From Aporhodopirellula sallentina SM41 (lineage in GTDB: Bacteria; Planctomycetota; Planctomycetia; Pirellulales; Pirellulaceae): a DNA stretch of 48,732 bases. Where the stretch lies: positions 1-48,732 of the forward strand of contig NZ_ANOH01000077.1 of the NCBI RefSeq assembly GCF_000346505.1, in the 5' to 3' direction. A program made the position numbers and the translations under genes. Of this stretch, positions 1 to 8,145 are shown one piece after another (the first letter of the stretch is position 1; each line of letters begins with the position of its first letter). Under the pieces are notes generated by a model. It was not told where the DNA came from, did not search any database, and worked only from the letters and a program-made list of their open reading frames with translations.

Positions 1-141
1 AGTGGTGAGTCAACCGTTGGTGACACTCGATCGGTTGTCTCCGAGCGTTTTCCCGATGGAGTTGCGGGGCAAATCGAGGCAATCGCCGACGAATTAATGC
101 AAACTCGGTACGGTGACGCGAATTGGCATGAGCGGAGATAG
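1..141 (+). CDS. C-terminal end of an unknown protein (5' truncated)
   Basis: Frame 1 is open from the window edge to a TAG at 139-141 and encodes 46 residues ending NWHERR. The start lies outside the window. The fragment is acidic and helical in character (QIEAIADELMQTRYG near its end) and I do not recognise a family. It lies on the same strand as the following alpha-CTD-like gene, but a clear promoter at 198-227 separates them, so they need not share a transcript. Reading it as coding rests only on the open frame reaching the edge and its natural-looking composition. Confidence 0.5.
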   Translation, partial: SGESTVGDTRSVVSERFPDGVAGQIEAIADELMQTRYGDANWHERR

Positions 142-197
142 ACGTCCACAAATTTTTGCCCATTGCTGGAATCCCGAGAAACAGTATTCTTTGTGGA

Positions 198-227
198 TTC
201 ACACGCAGCAAATTGAACGTTTATAAC
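198..227 (+). promoter_or_regulatory. sigma70-type promoter for the alpha-CTD-like gene
   Basis: A -35 box TTCACA (198-203) and a -10 box TATAAC (222-227) are separated by 18 bp, each matching 5 of 6 consensus positions. Transcription would start near 234, leaving about 50 nt of leader before the ATG at 284. This start point excludes the longer reading frame that begins with ATG at 230. Confidence 0.55.
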
Positions 228-283
228 GTATGATCTGCGTGCGAATTGCAGCTTCACCATCAAATCAAAATGGAAGGATTCAT

Positions 284-565
284 ATGAAGACGCGCATTCC
301 ACTGAGCCAGGCCGAAGAAGAAGCCCGTTTGCGACGAGAGCGGCTCGACCTGAGCATTGCCGAGATGGGATTGTCGGTCCGGACGACCAACTGTCTCGAA
401 GAAACCGGAATTTTGACCGTCCGGGATTTGCTCAACGCGACTCCTCGTCGATTGTTGAAAATCAGTAACTTTGGCGAAAAGACGTTGGACGAAGTGTACG
501 ACGCGTTGGAGCAACTCGGATTTTTCCGTCCGGGCCGTCAGGTTGTGACCTCCAAAGCCCACTAA
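284..565 (+). CDS. Free-standing RNA polymerase alpha C-terminal-domain-like protein
   Basis: A 93-residue protein consisting of a charged helical N-terminus (about 1-25) and one alpha-CTD-type helix-hairpin-helix domain (about 30-85). The recognisable parts are a segment like SVRTTNCLEETGI, then TVRDLLNAT, then ISNFGEKTLDEVYDALEQLG. In RNA polymerase alpha this domain contacts UP-element DNA and activators. Here the dimerising N-terminal domain is absent, so the protein cannot replace RpoA and may act as a small DNA- or polymerase-binding factor (inference). The start at 284 is chosen because GGAAGG (272-277) sits 6 nt upstream and because the promoter at 198-227 would give a leader too short for the ATG at 230. 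Small alpha-CTD-only proteins are known in planctomycetes. The next gene starts 19 nt downstream. Confidence 0.85.
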   Translation: MKTRIPLSQAEEEARLRRERLDLSIAEMGLSVRTTNCLEETGILTVRDLLNATPRRLLKISNFGEKTLDEVYDALEQLGFFRPGRQVVTSKAH

Positions 566-584
566 TCCCGCGGCTAAATTCTAC

Positions 585-1748
585 GTGAGACGGTCTCGAT
601 CAGTCTGGCAGTGGCGTCCGTGGAGCAAGAAGCTCGGACGGCGGCTGCGTACGGGGCCGTTTCGGGGCGTCCTCGGTGAGCTCGCGTTCTACCTGAGCCT
701 CATTTTTGCCGGTGTGTTTCTCTTCACACTGGTGCTCGTTGCGCAGTGGATGGTTCCTCGGATCGGGATTGACCTCCCCGAGGAGGCCCGTGTGGTGCTG
801 GACTCGGATTTGGCACGCGGGGGCGGTCATCACTGGGGGCCATGGATCGTGGCGATCATCTCCGTCGCTGCAATCGGGTCCGGTGCATTCGGTCTTGGTT
901 ACCGTTTGATGCACCTCGGTTTCAGCCAGGAACGCATTTCGGCCCAAAAAGGCCGACTTTCTCGGTGGAATTCTGCGTCCGCCGAAAATCAGGAGGAAGA
1001 ATCGATTGCGTCGGCTCCGCAGACCGATCCGAAGGCGTCGGATGAGTACCCGAGCCTGCCGGCGGTGCCCCGCGGAACGGTGCTCGATGAGAGTTTGGGG
1101 GAGCGACTTCGTTATCGATTGGCGTCGGTGTCGACGGGACGATGGGCGATCTTCGGGGCGGCCTCGTTGGCGCTGATATGGAACTCGGTCTGTGTGGTTC
1201 TTTTGGCGGTGGCGATTTCGGGATGGTGGTATGACCGCCCTAGGCCTGTTTTGGCGATGCTGCTGTTGCCCTTCTCCGGTGTAGCGATTTGGGCGCTGAA
1301 GTCCTTTCTGAGGAAGGTGCGGCAGATCGCTGGGGTTGGTCCGACGGTGGTGGAAATCAGTGATCACCCGTTGGAGCCCGGCGGCGCGTATCAGCTTTTT
1401 GTTTTGCAAATGGGGCGGATGCGGCTGCGGAGTTTGCGGGTTGAACTGGTTTGTGAAGAGGAGTCATTTTTCCGGCAGGGAACCGACGTTCGGTCCGATC
1501 AACACGTTGCACTTTCGAAAGAATTGCTGGCCGAAGGGCCGGTTCGTGTTGACCCGCTCACCCCCTGGGAGCAACAATTGGAGTTCGAGCTACCCGCCAA
1601 TGTGATGCATTCGTTCAGTGCGACGAATAATTCGGTGAGGTGGCGATTGATCGTTTCAGGAGAAGCCCGCCCTTGGCCATCGTTCTGCCGAAGTTTCCCG
1701 CTCGTCGTCCATCCGCCGCTAATGGTTCCACCAAACAGCCCGCGGTGA
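585..1748 (+). CDS. Four-helix membrane protein with C-terminal arrestin-like region
   Basis: 387 residues. Hydrophobic segments near 33-57, 82-105, 187-212 and 218-238 form two hairpins separated by a polar acidic linker (about 125-170). The soluble tail (about 255-385) is beta-rich and starts VEISDHPLEPGG, the sort of strand pattern seen in arrestin-like or DUF3592-associated folds. I cannot name a family. The start is a GTG without a clear ribosome-binding site. The first in-frame ATG would remove the first helix, so GTG is preferred. The stop overlaps the next gene start (GTGA at 1745-1748), implying translational coupling and a joint function with that protein. Confidence 0.7.
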   Translation: MRRSRSVWQWRPWSKKLGRRLRTGPFRGVLGELAFYLSLIFAGVFLFTLVLVAQWMVPRIGIDLPEEARVVLDSDLARGGGHHWGPWIVAIISVAAIGSGAFGLGYRLMHLGFSQERISAQKGRLSRWNSASAENQEEESIASAPQTDPKASDEYPSLPAVPRGTVLDESLGERLRYRLASVSTGRWAIFGAASLALIWNSVCVVLLAVAISGWWYDRPRPVLAMLLLPFSGVAIWALKSFLRKVRQIAGVGPTVVEISDHPLEPGGAYQLFVLQMGRMRLRSLRVELVCEEESFFRQGTDVRSDQHVALSKELLAEGPVRVDPLTPWEQQLEFELPANVMHSFSATNNSVRWRLIVSGEARPWPSFCRSFPLVVHPPLMVPPNSPR

Positions 1749-2245
1749 ATGTGACGTTATGTCGTGACGATGCGACATACGCGGCCGGTGGGGTTTTGAA
1801 GGCGAGTTGGCGTGTGAGTCGGGTGAGTCTCGACGAGATCAGTAGCGTCGAGGTTTCGGTGTTGTGGTACACCGAGGGCAAAGGTGACGAAGATCTCAGT
1901 GTGCACTACTTCCGTCGTTACGATGCCGCTCAACTGCGAGAACGAGGCATGGTCGACAGTCAACCGATTCAGTGCCGGTTGCCGCCTTCGCCGCTGAGTT
2001 ATCGCGGTCATTTGCTTTGCATTCAGTGGGGCATCCGGGTGCGTGTCTTTGTCGAAGAAGGACGCGAAGCGGTTGCCGAACATCCGTTCTACATGGTTGC
2101 TCGCAAGCCTGACCCGACGGTGATAACCGAATCCAGTAGCAACGAACTGCCTTGTCTCGAGCAGATCGCCAAGACGCCGTTGCACCGCCGTTTGCCATCG
2201 GTCTTAAGACGTTGGCGATCGCGTCAGGGAAACACCGCTTCCTGA
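1745..2245 (+). CDS. Soluble arrestin-like protein coupled to the upstream membrane protein
   Basis: 166 residues if started at the GTG that overlaps the preceding stop codon by four bases. An earlier in-frame ATG at 1640 would overlap the upstream gene by 109 nt and is unlikely. The protein has no membrane segment. Its beta-strand pattern, with SYRGHLLCIQWGIRVRV in the second half, resembles the closing strands of arrestin folds (compare Spo0M/SporC and eukaryotic alpha-arrestins). The tail (about 140-166) is basic. It probably forms a two-part unit with the 585-1748 product, whose tail has the same strand character: one anchored half and one soluble half (inference). No enzymatic motif is visible. 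Confidence 0.6.
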   Translation: MNVTLCRDDATYAAGGVLKASWRVSRVSLDEISSVEVSVLWYTEGKGDEDLSVHYFRRYDAAQLRERGMVDSQPIQCRLPPSPLSYRGHLLCIQWGIRVRVFVEEGREAVAEHPFYMVARKPDPTVITESSSNELPCLEQIAKTPLHRRLPSVLRRWRSRQGNTAS

Positions 2246-2260
2246 GTGAGTGGTGTTGTC

Positions 2261-2283
2261 TTTGAAAGCGTTTGGCTTTCGAA
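2261..2283. terminator. Hairpin between convergent genes
   Basis: A 9-bp stem with one T-G pair (2261-2269 with 2275-2283) and a 5-nt loop lies in the 73-bp gap between the convergent arrestin-like gene and fetB. A second inverted repeat, CCTGAAC/GTTCAGG (2295-2301 with 2317-2323), reaches the fetB stop codon. Neither is followed by a good T-run, so termination is only suggested by position. Confidence 0.3.
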
Positions 2284-2318
2284 CCCTGTTGATTCCTGAA
2301 CGTAGCTGTTGATTCGGT

Positions 2319-3071
2319 TCAGGGGTTCTGGATGGGTTTTGTATCGCCGCGACGTTGAAGCTGTAGGAAAATCATCAGCGACAATCCTGCCGACGCGAAG
2401 ATCAGGCACATGATCATGATCTGGTACCGAGCGGCGATCAGTGGCGAAACGCCCGCGAGGACTTGTCCGGTCATCATGCCCGGGATTGAGACAACACCCA
2501 CGGCGTAGAGGCTGTTGGTAATTGGAATCAAGGCAACGCGAACGGCCTGGTTGGGGTCGGCAGCGTGTTCTGCTGGGGAAGCGACGATGGACGTGGTGGA
2601 ACTGTTTGATGGTGTGTTGGTTTCTGACTCGAGTCGCTCGATTGCGAGAGAGAGTGCGTTCATGCAGTTGGAAAACGTCATGCCTGCCAGAGGAATCAAT
2701 ACCCGCGGGTTGTACCAAGGGTCCACGTTGAGAACCCCCGCAGTGATCACCGCGAGGGTGATTCCGCCGCCGAGGACGATTGACGCGAGGACCTGAAAGT
2801 ACAACGACCACGGTCGATCGGCGGAGGTGCGAATGGCGATCGCGGAAGCGGCGAGCATCATCACGCTGAGCGTAGCGAGGCTGGTCCATGCATGTTTTGA
2901 TTCGAACAAGAACACCAACACGTAGCCGACGAGCGAAAGCTGAATCAGCATCCGGCCGAGTCCTTGCAGTGACGTCACGATCCGGTGTCCGGTGCCGTAT
3001 AGCCACAGAATCAGCGCGAGCACGGGGATCAGTGCCAGGGCAAGGCGAGGAAGGGAGATGGGATCAGCCAT
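2319..3071 (-). CDS. fetB: FetB/YbbM-type ABC permease (UPF0014 family)
   Basis: 250 residues with about seven hydrophobic segments. The family signature is clear in the last third, where a SIPGMMTGQVLAGVSP stretch runs into IAARYQIMIM. The GMTFSNCMNALSLAIERL region after the fourth helix is also typical. In E. coli FetB pairs with the ATPase FetA in exporting iron and protecting against oxidative stress; related proteins are associated with metal tolerance. No FetA-like ATPase gene is adjacent, so the partner must lie elsewhere. An insert of about 25 polar residues (after about 148) lies between helices where E. coli FetB is shorter. The ATG at 3071 begins right after the 325-bp region shared with the divergent dehydrogenase gene. 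Confidence 0.85.
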   Translation of the reverse strand: MADPISLPRLALALIPVLALILWLYGTGHRIVTSLQGLGRMLIQLSLVGYVLVFLFESKHAWTSLATLSVMMLAASAIAIRTSADRPWSLYFQVLASIVLGGGITLAVITAGVLNVDPWYNPRVLIPLAGMTFSNCMNALSLAIERLESETNTPSNSSTTSIVASPAEHAADPNQAVRVALIPITNSLYAVGVVSIPGMMTGQVLAGVSPLIAARYQIMIMCLIFASAGLSLMIFLQLQRRGDTKPIQNP

Positions 3072-3396
3072 GAGTTTGGTTCAATTGGCGGAGCGTTCGA
3101 ACAATTTGGAGTAATGTCCTGCCGCGTCGTCCGTCTAATCACCAGATCAGCGTTTTTTCCGCATTTGCCCTCGTGATGCAAAATGAACGCTCCCAAGCAA
3201 CGTCGCGGCGAGGGCGTTTGGGAGGTTCGTCTTGTTTTTCCGATCCGGTTGTGCCTTGGGGCCGTAGGTGTTCTAGCCCAATTCGAAATCGTGCGGGAGC
3301 ACACGTGCAGCAGGAGCCTTAGATCAAGGCCGATTGGAACGGGCCGGGCACGGCAGTAGTCAGACTCCTTGACGGAATGGGCCTTTTTGAGTCGTA
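3072..3396. other. Divergent intergenic region, fetB / FAD dehydrogenase
   Basis: 325 bp with no convincing gene. It must hold the promoters of both divergent genes, but I find no pair of good -35/-10 boxes. An inverted repeat CTCCCAA/TTGGGAG (3190-3196 with 3218-3224) encloses a G+C-rich loop in the middle and could be an operator or an RNA hairpin. Confidence 0.5.
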
Positions 3397-6300
3397 ATGA
3401 GGGCAATGCGCACTGATCTGGATCGCCAACGATTGCACGATGACCTCCGCGGCCTTGTCGACGGGGAGGTTTTGTGTGATGACGTTTCCTTGCAACTGTA
3501 CGCGTCCGATGCGAGCGTCTATCAGATCCGGCCTTTGGCCGTCGTTCGGCCGCGTTCGGCCGCTGACATCTCGGCCACCGTCGTGTATGCGGGGGATCAT
3601 GGTTTAACGATTCATCCCCGTGGCAGCGGAAGCGGCGTGGCGGGGGAATCGCTCGGGCCGGGGATCGTGTTGGACATGTCGTGTCATCTCCGGCGGGTGT
3701 CGCTGCAGGAGGATGGGACGACGGTCACAGTGCAGAGCGGGGCGACGCTCGCGAGTGTGAATCGCCTGTTGGCTCATTCGGGACGATGGTTCGGCCCGGA
3801 TCCCGCAACGCGAGCAATTACTACGATGGGCGGAGTGATCGCGACCAATGCGTCGGGCAGCCATTACCTGCGAAGTGGTTCGGCGCGGGATACGGTGGAA
3901 TCCGTCCGCGTGATCAACGCCAGCGGAGAGCTCGTTGAGTTCGCCCAGCACGCTCCCGAAGAGTACATGCAGTCGCCGTCACAGGTCGGTGGAGAAGGCG
4001 GGATCGCGTATCGCAATCGGGTCGCACGCGGGCTGAGGGAAATTCGCAACCAGTTCGTCGATGCCCTGGAATCGCATTCGTTTCGGTCCCCGGCGAGCAA
4101 CGGGTACCGCCTCGATGACTTCATGGATTCGTCGGACGTTGTTGACCTGGCTCGCTTTTACGCCGGTACCCAAGGGACTCTGGGGGTGATGGTTGACGCG
4201 ACCGTCCGCACCGAGTTGATCCCGGCTCATCGTGGTGTCGTGCTGCTGTTCTTTCGGCGGTTGGATTCGGCGATGCGAGCCGCCGTTTCGGCGTTAAGTC
4301 ACGGCCCGATCGCTTGTGACGTCATGGATCGCCGGTTGTTACAGATCGCACGCGAGGGCGAGAAACGTTTCGCCGACTTGGTGCCTCGCGAGGCAGAAGC
4401 GGGCATGCTCGTCGAGATACAAGGTGAATCTCTCGGTGACTTGTATCATCGACTCGGGATTTTAAGACAGACGCTCGCAACGGGCCCGGATGCCGCGTTT
4501 GCTTCCCAGGACACGGTGCAGAATCAACTGCGTGATTTATTTTGGGTTTTGTTTCGACGGGTGATCCAAAGACAATACCGGGTGCCTGGTCGAGCGATGC
4601 CTTTGCCGTTTGTCGAAGACATCTATTCGCCACCGGAAACGTTGCCGCAGATGTTAGTTGCGGTGCAGGATGTGTTGAAACGTTTTCAAACAACGGCGAC
4701 TGTTTTCGCGCACGCGGGTCACGGTCAGTTGCACGTGCGGCCAATGTTGGACCTCGCTAAGGAAGAGGACCGTCGTCGGGTTCGTCCGTTAAGCGAAGCG
4801 ATCGCGGAAGTGGTTTGGCGCGAGGGCGGGCAGATCGGTGTGGAACATGCGGCGGGATTGAGTCGTTCCTTCTTGATGCCGACGCAGTTTGGTGATTTGT
4901 GGCCGGCGATGGGTCAAGTCAAGCGACTGTTTGATCCACAGCATCGGTTCAACGCGGGCAAGTTATTTGGTGCAGTGTTGCAGAAGCCCGACGAGAACCT
5001 GCGTCCGCTCAATCACACGATCGAAATTATCGAAGCGGGACGAAGCGTGTTGCCGCTGCGAAGAGGGGAAGATCCGGCGACCACGTTGAGTGGTTTCAAT
5101 GCGGCGATGGAGTCGCCGAATGCGACAGCGGCAGCAACGCCAAGTACAGACGAACCGTCCGAGAACGCGGCGCAAGAAGACGTTGTCAAGGAACGAGGGT
5201 TGGCCGAGTCGGCTGCGTCAAAGTTGGTAGCCTCGTTGATGCCGCACGAACCGCCTCCTCAGCTAGAGGTGTTGCAGCAATGGCCGGGAAGTTCACCGAT
5301 CACAAACACAACCCGTCAGTGCAACGGTTGCGGTCGTTGCCGGTCGCATAGCGAAGGGGAACGCCAGTGCCCGATGTTTCGCATCTCGGCGGTGGAAGAG
5401 GCATCGCCGAGAGCGAAAGCGAATTTGCTGCGTGGAGTTCTCAGTGGCGCGTTGAATGTCAACGAGTTGACAGGGGAACGAGCCAAGGCGGTCGCGGACC
5501 TTTGTTTCAATTGCCATTCCTGTCGCGTGGAATGTCCCGCCTCGGTTGACATCCCCAAAGTCGTCGGCGAGATCAAGGCTCAGTATGTTGCGACCAACGG
5601 GATGCCTTTGTCGGATTGGTTGGTTGGGCGGCTCGATGTGGTGGCATCGATCGCTTCGAAAGTGGCGTCGATCTCGAACTTCCTGCTGCGTCGACGTTCG
5701 ATGCGTTGGTTAGGCGAAAACCTGTTTGGCCTTTCGGCCGCTCGAGATATCCCGAAACTGTCCAACGAAACGTTTGTGCGTTACGCGACGAGGCGACGTT
5801 GGCACAAATCATCACCGCACGGCGGACTGAAAGTCGTTTACTTTGTCGACCATTTCGCGAACTACCACGATCCCGAAATCGGGCGGGCGCTCGCCGAGAT
5901 TTTGCTGCACAACCGAATCGGTTTTTACGTTCCGGTTGGACAGGGACTCAGCGGGATGGGGCGGATTACCGGCGGCGATTTAAAAGGGGCCAGACGTGTG
6001 GCTCGACGCAACGTCCGGATTCTCGCCGATGCGGTTCGACAGGGTTACACCGTTTTAGCGACAGAACCTGCGGCCGCGTTGTGTTTGAAACACGAGTACC
6101 CGAACCTGCTCGACAGCGAAGACGCTCACCTCGTTGCACGGCACTCGCATGAAGCGTGTGAATACCTTTGGTCGCTGCACGAGGAAGACCGTCTCGAGTT
6201 GGAGTTCCAACGGATTGACCACCGCGTCATTTATCATCAACCCTGCCACAGCCGTGTGCTCGAACGGGAGTCGTCGGCGGCACGATTGATGCAGTTGATC

Positions 6301-6597
6301 CCGGGAATCGAGGTCGATACCGTCGGCAAGGGCTGCAGCGGGATGGCAGGCACCTGGGGGCTGCAGCGGAAAAACTATCGGAATAGCCTTCGGATCGGTT
6401 GGCCGATGATCTCTGCGGTACGTCGTGCTGCCGATGCCGCGCCGGCCACCGAATGCAGCGCTTGCAAATTGCAGATGGAACACGGTGGGAACTACTCCGC
6501 CGTGCATCCATTGAAATTGCTCGCACACGCTTACGGACGGATGCCCCGTCCCGTTCTTCGCGGTGAGTCGTCGCCTGCGTCATCGTCCCCGGTTTGA
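3397..6597 (+). CDS. FAD-binding / Fe-S D-lactate dehydrogenase-like fusion protein
   Basis: 1066 residues, a GlcD-GlpC type fusion as in the YdiJ/Dld-II class. Order: PCMH-type FAD-binding domain (about 40-270, with HPRGSGSGVAGESLG and a GGVIATNASGSHYLRSG segment contacting FAD); FAD-oxidase C-terminal substrate domain (about 280-540); a low-complexity Ala/Ser/Glu linker (about 560-625); a ferredoxin domain with two cysteine sets, CNGCGRC...CP (from about 641) and CFNCHSCRVECP (from about 702), predicting two [4Fe-4S] clusters; then cysteine-rich CCG-type segments with HQPCHSRV (about 947) and GCSGMAG, and a final ECSACKLQ motif. The likely reaction is oxidation of D-lactate or another 2-hydroxy acid with electrons passed to the respiratory chain. 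The true substrate is not readable from sequence. ATGs at 3397 and 3406 are both possible; neither has a strong ribosome-binding site. Confidence 0.85.
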   Translation: MRAMRTDLDRQRLHDDLRGLVDGEVLCDDVSLQLYASDASVYQIRPLAVVRPRSAADISATVVYAGDHGLTIHPRGSGSGVAGESLGPGIVLDMSCHLRRVSLQEDGTTVTVQSGATLASVNRLLAHSGRWFGPDPATRAITTMGGVIATNASGSHYLRSGSARDTVESVRVINASGELVEFAQHAPEEYMQSPSQVGGEGGIAYRNRVARGLREIRNQFVDALESHSFRSPASNGYRLDDFMDSSDVVDLARFYAGTQGTLGVMVDATVRTELIPAHRGVVLLFFRRLDSAMRAAVSALSHGPIACDVMDRRLLQIAREGEKRFADLVPREAEAGMLVEIQGESLGDLYHRLGILRQTLATGPDAAFASQDTVQNQLRDLFWVLFRRVIQRQYRVPGRAMPLPFVEDIYSPPETLPQMLVAVQDVLKRFQTTATVFAHAGHGQLHVRPMLDLAKEEDRRRVRPLSEAIAEVVWREGGQIGVEHAAGLSRSFLMPTQFGDLWPAMGQVKRLFDPQHRFNAGKLFGAVLQKPDENLRPLNHTIEIIEAGRSVLPLRRGEDPATTLSGFNAAMESPNATAAATPSTDEPSENAAQEDVVKERGLAESAASKLVASLMPHEPPPQLEVLQQWPGSSPITNTTRQCNGCGRCRSHSEGERQCPMFRISAVEEASPRAKANLLRGVLSGALNVNELTGERAKAVADLCFNCHSCRVECPASVDIPKVVGEIKAQYVATNGMPLSDWLVGRLDVVASIASKVASISNFLLRRRSMRWLGENLFGLSAARDIPKLSNETFVRYATRRRWHKSSPHGGLKVVYFVDHFANYHDPEIGRALAEILLHNRIGFYVPVGQGLSGMGRITGGDLKGARRVARRNVRILADAVRQGYTVLATEPAAALCLKHEYPNLLDSEDAHLVARHSHEACEYLWSLHEEDRLELEFQRIDHRVIYHQPCHSRVLERESSAARLMQLIPGIEVDTVGKGCSGMAGTWGLQRKNYRNSLRIGWPMISAVRRAADAAPATECSACKLQMEHGGNYSAVHPLKLLAHAYGRMPRPVLRGESSPASSSPV

Positions 6598-6667
6598 TCA
6601 ACGCACTGCACCGGCTACCAAGGTGTGCAGCACTCGCGTCGATCAAGGGAAGTGGAAACAGCGGTCG

Positions 6668-6892
6668 CTAAGATCGCGGTGGTCGCACATCCTTCGTGGC
6701 ACCAGCACCGGTTTGTGAGGCGCGACGATTTTCACGTTGAATGGCGTCGTAGACTTCTTGACGGTGCACCGGGATGGCTTGTGGTGCCTCGATGCCAAGG
6801 CGAACTTTATCGCCACGGATGTCGACAATCGTCACAACCACGTCATCACCAATCATGATGCTTTCGTCGCGGTGTCGGGAAAGGACGAGCAT
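6668..6892 (-). CDS. csrA: CsrA, post-transcriptional regulator
   Basis: 74 residues. The N-terminal MLVLSRHRDESIMIGDDVVV and the strand IPVHRQEVYDAIQRE, which holds the RNA-binding Arg of the VHR motif, are diagnostic of CsrA/RsmA. CsrA dimers bind GGA motifs in mRNA leaders and usually block translation. The ribosome-binding site is GAGGA (6897-6901 on the + strand as TCCTC), 5 nt from the ATG; because it contains GGA it could allow autoregulation (inference). The residues after about 55 are polar and probably disordered. It is the last gene of the flgL-fliW-csrA block, but 580 bp separate it from fliW, unlike the tight spacing common elsewhere. Confidence 0.95.
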   Translation of the reverse strand: MLVLSRHRDESIMIGDDVVVTIVDIRGDKVRLGIEAPQAIPVHRQEVYDAIQRENRRASQTGAGATKDVRPPRS

Positions 6893-7472
6893 AATGTCCT
6901 CGGTTTGATATTTCTGGAGGGAGAATCAGTGGGACCAAATTGGTTGGAATTCTGATGCGTTCGGTTCGGCAATCCTTGCCGTGATCTGCATTCCATCGCA
7001 ACAATCGAACGAGGTCTCTAAAGTGGAATCAACACAATGTCGATTCCGCCTCGCTAAGAGAGTGATCGTCCCGATGACATTGCTTTGTCCAAGATCCGCT
7101 GAGAAGGTCCACACGTACCGGTCGTGCGGGTTCGCGCTATTAGCGAGCAGATTGCCAAAGAACCGTGCCAATGCGGGCAGTGGTGTCACGTTCGCCGGCT
7201 GTGACACGCGGACCGGATCGAGAGGGCAAACGATTGCAGTGGGATCGTTTCCGCGTGAAGAAACGAAATCGAAACGCATCCGCGGTGCGCCGATGCGGAT
7301 TGCCTAAACAGAAGGCACGTGGCCGGCGACCGTTCCCGAGATATCACCGTTCGCGGACTACGTGCAGGAAATGCAGAAAGCCGACCGGCATCCGCCAGGT
7401 CGGCTTTTTGTTTTCGTTCGGTAGATCCTCTGTTTGCGAGCCAAGAAGGCTCGCGATAAAGCAGCGACTGTT
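6893..7472. other. 580-bp gap between fliW and csrA without a convincing gene
   Basis: Several frames are open but none has a family resemblance, a ribosome-binding site or consistent coding character. The csrA leader lies at the left end. An imperfect inverted repeat GTGGAATC/GATTCCGC (7023-7030 with 7042-7049) and a strong hairpin plus T-run at 7377-7409 are present. The latter is oriented for rightward transcription although no + strand gene precedes it, so a small RNA in this gap is possible. Confidence 0.5.
7377..7409 (+). terminator. Rho-independent terminator-like hairpin
   Basis: A perfect 10-bp stem (AAAGCCGACC at 7377-7386 pairing with 7398-7407) with an 11-nt loop is followed on the + strand by a T-rich stretch (TTTTTGTTTT). 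Read on the - strand it has A-rich flanks and only a short T-run, so it could terminate fliW transcription weakly. It is the best-formed terminator in the window. Confidence 0.7.
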
Positions 7473-7937
7473 CTAGGCAGCACGAACCTGCGAGACGGGC
7501 AGTGGCTCGGCGGCCGACCGTGCTGCGGTTGGAAGTGGTTGCCGCAAAGGGCGGTCGTCATTCGTGATGACTTGGCATCCCAAACGCCGGTCGAGGTTGA
7601 TCAGCAACGGAGCACGAAGGTTCGTGGTCAACTTGCCGACATGACCGGCGACGGTGGTCATGATGTAAACTTCCGAGCCGCTGGTCAGGTGCAGTCCGGC
7701 AAGGTCTCGGCGTCCGACGTGCACTCGATATTCAGGAAAAAAAGCACGTGGGCTGACGACTGCCATCGCCCGGTCACCACGAGCGGCGGATTGCAACCAT
7801 GCAACTGATTCGTTGTCCGGATCGGGAATCAACGCCCATTGATGAAGTGACTCCATCCCCACGAGACCCTGTGGGAAGAGGAACAGCTGATCGGCGTTGA
7901 GTTCAAGTGTGCCGAAGCGATGTGTGTCGATTCGCAT
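7473..7937 (-). CDS. fliW: FliW, flagellar assembly factor and CsrA antagonist
   Basis: 154 residues. FliW features are a short first strand, [21 protein letters not shown], then [17 protein letters not shown], and [34 protein letters not shown] near the end. In Bacillus FliW binds either flagellin or CsrA, releasing flagellin mRNA from repression when flagellin has been secreted. The nearby csrA and flgL support the same role here. The last about 25 residues (Ala/Pro-rich) extend beyond the core fold. A GCCGATGA sequence (7995-8002, - strand) resembles a sigma28 -10 box but lacks a matching -35, so I do not call a promoter. Confidence 0.95.
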   Translation of the reverse strand: MRIDTHRFGTLELNADQLFLFPQGLVGMESLHQWALIPDPDNESVAWLQSAARGDRAMAVVSPRAFFPEYRVHVGRRDLAGLHLTSGSEVYIMTTVAGHVGKLTTNLRAPLLINLDRRLGCQVITNDDRPLRQPLPTAARSAAEPLPVSQVRAA

Positions 7938-8145
7938 GGCTGAGTTCCGATGGGACAGGGTTCATGCACGTGGTTGAAACTATCTTCACGTCTTTCATCG
8001 GCAACACCTTTGCCGAGAGATAACCGAAACGAGCAAATAATCCGAAAAAATCGTCACAACCGGCGCGTTGCTCAGAGCGGGCCTATTTGGGAAAACGGTT
8101 CGCCGAGCGCCCGCTTCCGTGACAACCTGTTCACCGCACTACGGA

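Noticed and set aside
6926-7279. 117-codon open frame on the - strand between fliW and csrA
   Set aside because: No ribosome-binding site, no family resemblance, several internal Cys/Asn-rich stretches unlike neighbouring proteins, and open frames also on the other strand.
7995-8002. GCCGATGA as a sigma28 -10 box before fliW
   Set aside because: No matching -35 element lies 11 nt upstream.
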